From: Conus ventricosus
Taxonomy: Eukaryota > Mollusca > Gastropoda > Neogastropoda > Conidae
Length of the DNA stretch: 64,000 bases
Direction of reading: 5' to 3'
Assembly (NCBI GenBank): GCA_018398815.1
Contig: CM031601.1
Span: 22,543,830-22,607,829, forward strand
Part shown: positions 58,393-64,000 of the stretch, piece after piece
Layout of the letters: every line of letters starts with the position of its first letter
How positions within the stretch are numbered: the first letter of the stretch is position 1
Notes under the pieces: generated by a model
Database searches by the model: none
Told to the model about the DNA's origin: nothing
The model's input: only the letters and a program-made list of their open reading frames with translations
Program-made: the position numbers and the translations under genes

Positions 58393-58485
58393 CATTTCCT
58401 CCTCTCTCTCTACAGCAAGGTGTAATTACATAAATATAAGTACAAGAACTATTATATATACACGCACACACCCACGCACGCACGC

Positions 58486-58493
<8 letters not shown>

Positions 58494-58568
<75 letters not shown>
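58494..58568. repeat. (CA)n microsatellite
   Basis: About 36 pure CA units; the repeating Val-Cys and Thr-His frames over it are artefacts. Confidence 0.97.
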
Positions 58569-58569
<1 letters not shown>

Positions 58570-58672
58570 TTGTATACAAAAAGATTCACATGGAAAGGCA
58601 TAGATGAAACAAGCATACATAAAGGCATATTAGTTAAACAACCTCTTCCTCATATCCATCTTTATCACTACC

Positions 58673-58815
58673 CTAAAAAGTTGTTAAAATTTTGAAGAAT
58701 TCTTTCCCTATGTTTGTTTTGAGTTTCCCGTCGTATGGGGGGTTATACCATATGATTTTTCTTTTCCTATTTTTCTTGCTTTTGTTTGTGTTGTTGTCTG
58801 GGTTGTATTGTAATT
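58673..58815 (-). pseudogene. Penelope reverse transcriptase C-terminal piece, inverted
   Basis: The minus strand reads RKRKIIWYNPPYDGKLKTNI then GKEFFKILTTF before a chance stop at 58673. The 'I.W.NPPY...V.TNIGK.F' block is the conserved end of the Penelope RT domain. It should sit directly before the segment that begins TTSFPKEHKLSKIF on the plus strand at about 58823. The two are adjacent but in opposite orientation. Confidence 0.8.
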
Positions 58816-58822
58816 TGTAACA

Positions 58823-59410
58823 ACTTCATTTCCAAAAGAACACAAACTGTCCAAAATATTTAACAAAAACACTGTCAAACTATCGTACTCATGTATGCCC
58901 AACCTTAAAAACCTAATTGACGCATCCAACAAAATGAAAATCAACACAGCAAAGAAGGGTGAAGAAAGGAAATCTTGCAATTGCACCAGAAAAGAGCAGT
59001 GCCCACTAGACAATAAATGTCTCCACAACAACATTGTATACCAGGCTACTGTGACATCAGAAAATGAAAAAGAAACATACATAGGGATCACTGAAAACCA
59101 CTTCAAAACCAGATATGCAAACCACAAACAGTCATTTAATAAAGAAAAATATAAAAACCAAACAGAATTGAGCAAATATATCTGGAAACTTAAAGACGCA
59201 AAAACAAGCTACAATATATCGTGGAAAATCATAAAAAGAGCATCACCATACAGCAATGTTTCAAAAATGTGCAACCTATGTTTAACTGAAAAATGGTTAA
59301 TACTATGCAAACCACACTTAGCAACTTTAAACACCAAAACAGAAATAGTAAACAACTGCAGGCATAAATGGAAATCGTTGTTAGTGAACACATCCAAAAC
59401 AAAAACCTGA
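58823..59410 (+). CDS. Penelope-like GIY-YIG endonuclease domain (partial polyprotein)
   Basis: An open frame of 196 codons through FPKEHKLSKIFNKNTVKLSY and MPNLKNLI, a Cys cluster (SCNCTRKEQCPLDNKC), then NIVYQATVTS and ETYIGITENHFKTRYANHK (GIY-YIG equivalents, with the catalytic Arg/His region), TELSKYIWKLKD, MCNLCLTEKWLI (Glu), and LNTKTEIVNNCRHKWKSLL, ending at a stop at 59410. This is the linker plus endonuclease of the Neptune/Penelope type, which nicks the target for reverse transcription. The frame is intact in this part, suggesting a fairly recent insertion, but the RT core is missing. Confidence 0.88.
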   Translation, partial: TSFPKEHKLSKIFNKNTVKLSYSCMPNLKNLIDASNKMKINTAKKGEERKSCNCTRKEQCPLDNKCLHNNIVYQATVTSENEKETYIGITENHFKTRYANHKQSFNKEKYKNQTELSKYIWKLKDAKTSYNISWKIIKRASPYSNVSKMCNLCLTEKWLILCKPHLATLNTKTEIVNNCRHKWKSLLVNTSKTKT

Positions 59411-59510
59411 AAGCCCCAAAAAACACGTGCAGCCAACCCGCACGTGCAAACAACCGCAAACGTGAGCCCACACGCTATATAACATCGGCGGTGGGCAAAC
59501 AAAAACCATC

Positions 59511-59538
59511 CTGATGACAGCGCAACGCCGCTAGAAAC
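59511..59538 (+). ncRNA. Degenerate hammerhead-like motif in Penelope 3' region
   Basis: CTGATGA, a weak AGC/GCT stem and AGAAAC, about 100 bases after the endonuclease stop. Exact core boxes, but the first stem II pair would be C-A, so activity is doubtful. Confidence 0.35.
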
Positions 59539-59642
59539 AAATTTGTCGATTTCTCTTTTTAGTACCTTATTTTAACAAATGTTGCTCCCCAAGGGGTCGA
59601 GCACTCAAAAAATCATTTTGGGTATTTTAATCACTTTGATCT

Positions 59643-59660
59643 ATATATATATATATATAT
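59643..59660. repeat. (TA)n at the Penelope 3' end
   Basis: Alternating TA immediately before the right arm resumes at GGAATC. Confidence 0.8.
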
Positions 59661-59661
59661 T

Positions 59662-60200
59662 GGAATCTTCACTCACTTAACTTACACAAAACGCAGGTGA
59701 GTAGCTGTCAGATAAACAGGCCAACCGGTTTAACAGGTTTACCTGTTCCAGTCAAACGTATTCCCAGAATCTGGGACCGGACGAAATACGGTGCGCCACA
59801 GTATACAATAAGGTACACAGTGCTAAGGCATACAGCAAGGTACACAGTGCTAAGGTATACAGCAAGGAACACAGTGCTAAGGTATACAGCAAGGTACTCA
59901 GTGCTAACGTATATAAAGAGGTAAACAGTGCTAAGAAGTGTAATGAGGAACACAGTGCAAAGGTACACAATAAGGTACTCAGTGCTAAGGTATACAGCAA
60001 GGAACGCAGTGCAAAGATATACAGCAAGGTACTCAGTGTTAACGTATATAATGAGATACACAGTGCTAAGAGATATAATGAGGAACACAGTGGAAAGGTA
60101 CACAATAAGGAACACAGTGCTAAGGTATATAGCAAGGTACTCAGTGCTAAGGTATATAATGATGTACACAGTGCTGTGGTGTACATTAAAGTGCACAATG
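59662..60200. repeat. Right arm, outer part, with satellite C (59812-60200)
   Basis: Reverse complement of 27355-27500 followed by about 14 units of the 27-bp satellite C in opposite orientation to the left arm. The array is cut at 60200 by an LTR and continues at 62758. Confidence 0.88.
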
Positions 60201-60483
60201 TGTCACGGCAGTTTTGTTCATTTTTAGTTTTTTTTCTTCACTTTGCATTAAGGACAGGACAGTTTAATTATGACAGTATGCCTGTGAAGCCTTGGCCAAC
60301 TAGGCCAACTCACATGCCTAGTTCTGTTCATTTGGGCCTGTGTTCGTGTTTGTTACATGCCCTGTGTGCTAGGTTTGTACTTTGCTATCTGTAATGTGTT
60401 TGTTGATTGATTATTGTATGTGAACAGTGGTCTGTTAACTTGTGTTAGCTTGCTAGGTAGAGAGGAGTCAGTTGGTTCTCAGT

Positions 60484-61075
60484 TCCCCTCTCTGCTACAG
60501 TCGGGTTGCAGTTAGGGTGGTTAAAGCCAGTCTCTGGTTAATGGTTTTACCTGTTGTTGGACTTTGTGTCCTAGAGGTGAAATAGTTTTCTATGTGTCTG
60601 TGTTAGTGTTGCAACCGTCTATACCTCTCAGTCGGCAGGGGTAGGTTGCATCTCTGTTCATCTGTGTGGTTGGTGCTTAGTTTCCCTTTCTGCTCCAGTC
60701 GGTTTGCAGTTAGGGTGGTTAAAGCCAGTCTCTGGTTAATGGTTTTACCTGTTGTTGGACTTTGTGTCCTAGAGGTGAAATAGTTTTCTATGTGTCTATG
60801 TTAGTGTTGCAACCGTCTATACCTCTCAGTCGGCAGGGGTAGGTTGCATCTCTGTTCATCTGTGTGGTTGGTGCTTAGTTTCCCTTTCTGCTACAGTCGG
60901 TTTGCAGTTAGGGTGGTTAAAGCTCTGGTTAGTGATTTTACCTGTAGTTGGATTTTATGTCCTAGAGGTGAAATAGTTTTCTGTGTGTCTATGTTATTAT
61001 TGTGACCTTCTATACCTCTCAGTCGGCAGGGGTAGGTTGCATTTCTGTTCTTATGTGTGGTGCTTCCAGTCATCA
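60484..61075. repeat. 198-bp tandem repeat, three copies
   Basis: Units are anchored at CAGTCGG(G/T)TTGCAGTTAGGG at 60498, 60696 and 60894 (period 198). The third copy has a deletion near TTAAAGC. Located in the 5' half of the solo LTR. Confidence 0.93.
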
Positions 61076-61904
61076 GTGCACAGCACCATGTGTCCTATGT
61101 ATCCTTGTTTAGTCCAAGGCATGCACACCTATTATTGACTAGCCTGGTTAGGTTGATGTGATTGTATATAATAAGTAAATAGCTATAAGGCATGGATATT
61201 TATGCATAAATGCTTGTTGTTTGTGTGCAACAGCTCAGACCCATATTGAGGTGATTTTGCATGTAAACATATATTTGGAAATTCTTCTTCCTCCGATCTT
61301 ACAAGAAAAAGCGTAATAAAGTTTGTACAGATATGACGTAACTAATGATGTAAAAATGATTTACGTCATTTTTGTTTTTTGTGGTAACTGGGACGGTTGG
61401 TGGTTCAGGGGAGAAGAGACGCGGACGGGCCGTGTGTGGAGCGTAAGAAATATCATCAGACATGAGAATGATGCTGGTTGTTCGGCTTCTGGGTTTTGTG
61501 ACTGTATGGCTTAGTCAAGGAGTCGCAGATGCTTTAGGTTTCGGGCGACTCTTCTAGGCTGACGGTCCGGTCACGACGTGCGTAGTGAGCGTAGCTGATG
61601 GGCGTTCTCGGCTGCAGTTTTTCCTGCAAGACTCGGTGGTCAAGTGCTGACTCGTTGCCCCTGAATTGACCTCCAGGGAGCTGGGTGGCGAGTCAGTCCG
61701 CCGCTACACTACACACATCCTCTGTCATCTCATCAGCTTACCAGCGTCAGCCGTCTTTTCGCCGTCACTCGTCTTCAGCAAGTATGGCTGGTGGGGGTTC
61801 TCAGCAGTAGTCTTCTGCTAGTCCTCAATTTGGCTACAACACAGTACAAGTCTCCTGCTCCATCAGCTTCCACATTTTGTTCATTTCCAGTCGTCGGCAT
61901 CGTT

Positions 61905-62290
61905 TGGTCACATCGTCTATTCCTTCAGTTCAATGGAGTTACAGTGTAATTGCAGACATCCGTCTACGTTCATTCATCGATGTGTTTCAAGTCAAGTTTG
62001 GGACCAACAACGCGCTTAGGCGGTGTCGTATGATACAAGTGTCATCTTTGTGGCATTTGATGTGACTACGGTGTTTTTTTACTCTTCATGAGGGCCGAGT
62101 TACATCGTCTATTTTTATGTTCAGTTCAATGTAGTTGCAGTGTAATTGCGATCATCCGTCTACGTTCATTCATCGATGTGTTTCAAGTCAAGTTTGGGAC
62201 CAGCAACGTGCTTAGGCGGTGTCGTATGATACAAGTGTCAGCTTTGTGGCATTTGATGTGACTATGGTGTTTTCCTCTTCACGAGTGCCG
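61905..62290. repeat. 196-bp tandem repeat, two copies
   Basis: CAGTGTAATTGC recurs at 61942 and 62138, with CATCGATGTGTTTCAAGTCA and the TGATACAAGTGTCA segment kept in both. Confidence 0.93.
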
Positions 62291-62364
62291 AATTGGTTGT
62301 AAAGAAGTAGTCTGGAGACTTCAAGATTTTTTTTTCTATTTGTCGTTGACTACATTCCACCTAC

Positions 62365-62492
62365 ATTCCTGTGTGTTCTTCGTTTTGGAACGTTATTCTT
62401 CAGTACCTTCTGTGGATCGTTCTTTTGTGCTCTTCGTTTGGAACGTTATTCTTCAATACTTTCTGTGGATCGTTCTTTTGTGCGCACTTGAA
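62365..62492. repeat. Two-copy tandem repeat of about 64 bp
   Basis: GGAACGTTATTCTTCA and CTGTGGATCGTTCTTTTGTG each occur twice, about 64 bases apart, in the same LTR. Confidence 0.85.
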
Positions 62493-62757
62493 GTTTTAAT
62501 TAATTTTTGTCGTGTAATACTATGTTGTTTCCTTGGTGCTGCCTCGGGCAGCGCTACGTGGGTTTATATTGTAATTGGTGTGTATGATGCGTCATGACGT
62601 TTTGTTTGGGACATGAATGTGTAAATGAAAAGGAATAAAATTCGTGTGAAAGATATCTGTTCGAAGGATTCTCATTTAGTTAGTTAAAGGGGCGTTAGAA
62701 CTGATAGGTCTATTTCTCTGTCTTTCCACTCCAGTTCAAGTCTTAGCGAGCTTGACA

Positions 62758-62875
62758 CAGTGCTATGGTATACATTAAGGTGCACAGTGCTAAGGTATAT
62801 AATGTATACAATAAAGTACACAGTGCTAAGGTATACAATAAGGTACAGAACACTAAGGTGTACAACAAGGTGCTC
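62758..62875. repeat. Satellite C, continuation after the LTR
   Basis: About four degraded 27-bp units (CACAGTGCTAAGGTATAC) in the same orientation as 59812-60200, showing that the LTR at 60201-62757 interrupted one array. Confidence 0.88.
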
Positions 62876-63083
62876 AAAGACTGTCCCCTACATTTTATAT
62901 TATTTGCATAATGTCTTTAGTTTTACAGCAACTTTTTTTCATCCCCACACTTTCGTTTGGTTGCATTTACTACTCTTCGCTGGCTGCTCTGGGGGTGCTA
63001 TTGGATTCTTTTTTGCACCCATGGTGGTGAGAACACCACAGTATTATGGACTGTGGTGTGTCTCTATTTGACGCCGGGAGCGC
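62876..63083. other. Unassigned sequence
   Basis: No gene, repeat or RNA recognised. A short inverted pair around CACCACAGTATTATGGACTGTGGTG (63031-63056) could form a small hairpin directly upstream of the hammerhead-like motif. Confidence 0.4.
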
Positions 63084-63133
63084 AGACACAACCAGCCGTG
63101 TCTCCCTGATGAGTCCCGATCCAGCGGGCGAAA
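63084..63133 (+). ncRNA. Hammerhead ribozyme-like motif
   Basis: AGACAC (63084) and GTGTCT (63098) form a 6-bp stem closed by AACCAGCC, then come CTGATGA (63106), a stem II of GTCCC/GGGC around GATCCAGC, and CGAAA (63129). The core boxes and stem II are exact hammerhead features. A clear stem III and cleavage triplet were not found; a GCCT/AGGC hairpin follows at 63136-63149. Could be a degenerate ribozyme from a retroelement or SINE-like repeat. Confidence 0.5.
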
Positions 63134-63149
63134 GGCCTCGGAGCAGGCA

Positions 63150-63710
63150 ATACAAATATATCTGCCTTCAAAAGGGATTGCGATGGTTCCCTTATGCAGC
63201 TAGAGAAGAGTTTTCATATCTGTAACATTTTTTTTTCATTTTCCCAGTTTCTCCATCTTCAAACTCCCCTCCCCTCTCCCCTAACCTCAAGTCCAAATCT
63301 TTGCCAGACAGTTCAGTTGTTGGCCTGCGCTTGTTTTCCCCCCCACTATTAGATTGTTCGTCTATGTATTTGTCTGACTTTATTCAAGTTTAAAAGGCTG
63401 TGCCAGTCTTGAATAAAAGTTACTCTGTGTTAGGTTTCCTTATGGGAGCAAAACATACCCCACTTGTTTACTGTTTACTTCTCCATTGTTTCATGCTGCT
63501 CAAAAGGACCAGGTCTGCTTGCTTGTCTGCTCAAAGGCAGACCCAGAGGCTCTATGACGTCATGGGCCGGTTTTGCCGGGCATTGTAATTTATTGTCCGA
63601 ACATTAGAGATGTCTATCTTGAAGTCACGTATCCCCCTCCTCCCTCCCAGTCCCTCCCACCGTGTCTCCTTTCTCTCTTTTGTAAGAACTGGTAGTGGGA
63701 GGACTTTGGG
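63150..63710. other. Unassigned sequence
   Basis: No coding region longer than about 60 codons, no recognised domain and no repeat except C/T-rich patches (63250-63290 and 63630-63680). An AATAAA occurs near 63411. Nothing more can be supported. Confidence 0.4.
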
Positions 63711-63720
63711 GCCAGTGTGT

Positions 63721-63751
<31 letters not shown>

Positions 63752-63752
63752 C
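63711..63752. repeat. (GT)n followed by a long G run
   Basis: About 12 GT units and then about 18 G with one interruption; a likely source of sequencing error. Confidence 0.9.
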
Positions 63753-63919
63753 GGTGGGAGGCAACAGTCACAAGCAGCAAATCCAGCAAGTGGAGAACAC
63801 AGTTACTCTGACGAGTGAGCGACAAGCGAGCGCCCAAGGCTGCAGTGTGATGGCTTCGTCCTTGGATGCTGAGGTGCAGAAGTGTTTCTTCTGAACTGTG
63901 CTGTTGAATGACTGCTGTG

Positions 63920-64000
63920 TGTGTGATGTCACGTGATGTGATGTGTTGTCATGTAATGTGATCATGGTGTAATGTGATGTGATGTGATGTCATGGGATGT
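63920..64000. repeat. Simple repeat, degenerate (GTGAT)n
   Basis: Variants of GTGATGTGAT running to the window edge; true length unknown. Confidence 0.85.

Larger units (their letters stand above)
57972..59662 (+). mobile_element. Penelope-like element insertion (rearranged)
   Basis: Absent from the left arm, where TTACTAAG joins GGAATCTTCAC directly (about 27487-27502). The insert holds a GIY-YIG endonuclease gene on plus, a short piece of the same polyprotein on minus, hammerhead-type motifs in both orientations, long CT and CA microsatellites, and TATATA runs near both ends (58037 and 59643). The reverse transcriptase core is missing. The left 700 bases (57972-58672) have no coding match and could belong to the element's terminal region. 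Confidence 0.78.
60201..62757 (+). mobile_element. Probable solo LTR (2557 bp) in satellite C
   Basis: Starts TGTCACGG and ends CTTGACA, with satellite C on both sides. The flanks CAATG (60196-60200) and CAGTG (62758-62762) look like a 5-bp duplication with one difference. AATAAA lies at 62634, about 120 bases before the end. No polyprotein motif exists inside, so this is most simply an LTR left after recombination. Its termini resemble the LTR at 525-2553 but not the LTRs nested in the Polinton beyond TGTCAC. Short frames inside are not supported as genes. Confidence 0.7.

Noticed and set aside
58226..58620. Thr-His and Cys-Val repeat proteins
   Set aside because: They are frames across (CA)n and (CT)n microsatellites.
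63610..63894. Short gene ending in MASSLDAEVQKCFF
   Set aside because: The upstream frame crosses a GT/G-run microsatellite, and no start, domain or conservation supports it.

Overview
The window is animal nuclear DNA made almost entirely of satellites and nested mobile elements. I see no intact host gene. The mix of a Polinton/Maverick, Gypsy-type LTR elements, a CR1/L2-like LINE, a Penelope-like element, a Tc1 transposon and abundant minisatellites suits a marine invertebrate. A mollusc is my best guess, but that is inference. Two assembly gaps (100 N and 1000 N) break the window.

Layout. 1-2553: remains of a Gypsy-type retroelement (integrase tail, RNase H tail, one long LTR) ending where the satellite begins. 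2554-11518: a 27-bp satellite (family A, then the related family B); its long open frames are artefacts of a 27-nt (9-codon) unit. 11619-24492: Polinton copy A, cut on the left by a gap and on the right by a Tc1 element (24493-25500, then a gap). 26510-60200: a large broken inverted duplication. Its left arm (26510-29850) runs from a third 27-bp satellite (C) through single-copy sequence and a 48-bp satellite to an inverted LINE 3' end. The centre holds the LINE reverse transcriptase. The right arm repeats this in mirror order, but is split by Polinton copy B (33136-57642) and by a Penelope-like insertion (57972-59662). 60201-62757: a probable solo LTR inside satellite C. 62876-64000: unassigned sequence with a hammerhead-like motif and simple repeats.

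Polinton copy B is the most informative object. It is flanked by a 5-bp direct repeat (CAATA), starts with AG and has terminal inverted repeats of about 210-230 bp, each itself a fold-back. Without a nested 8.6-kb LTR retroelement (46110-54717) it is about 15.9 kb, normal for the family. Gene order, low to high coordinate: capsid-like protein (-), unknown (+), coiled-coil protein (-), major capsid protein (+), packaging ATPase (+), unknown (+), integrase (-), unknown (-), membrane protein (-), protein-primed DNA polymerase B (-), and three small proteins (-), two of which are clearly related. These genes would together replicate, integrate and package the element as a virus-like particle. Neither copy looks functional: the polymerase gene is interrupted by Tc1 in copy A and by the LTR element in copy B.

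Much of both Polinton copies (about 11900-23900 and 38900-54750) is spoiled by excess homopolymers and indels. This looks like unpolished long-read consensus, not ordinary mutation, so the many frame breaks there should not be read as biological.
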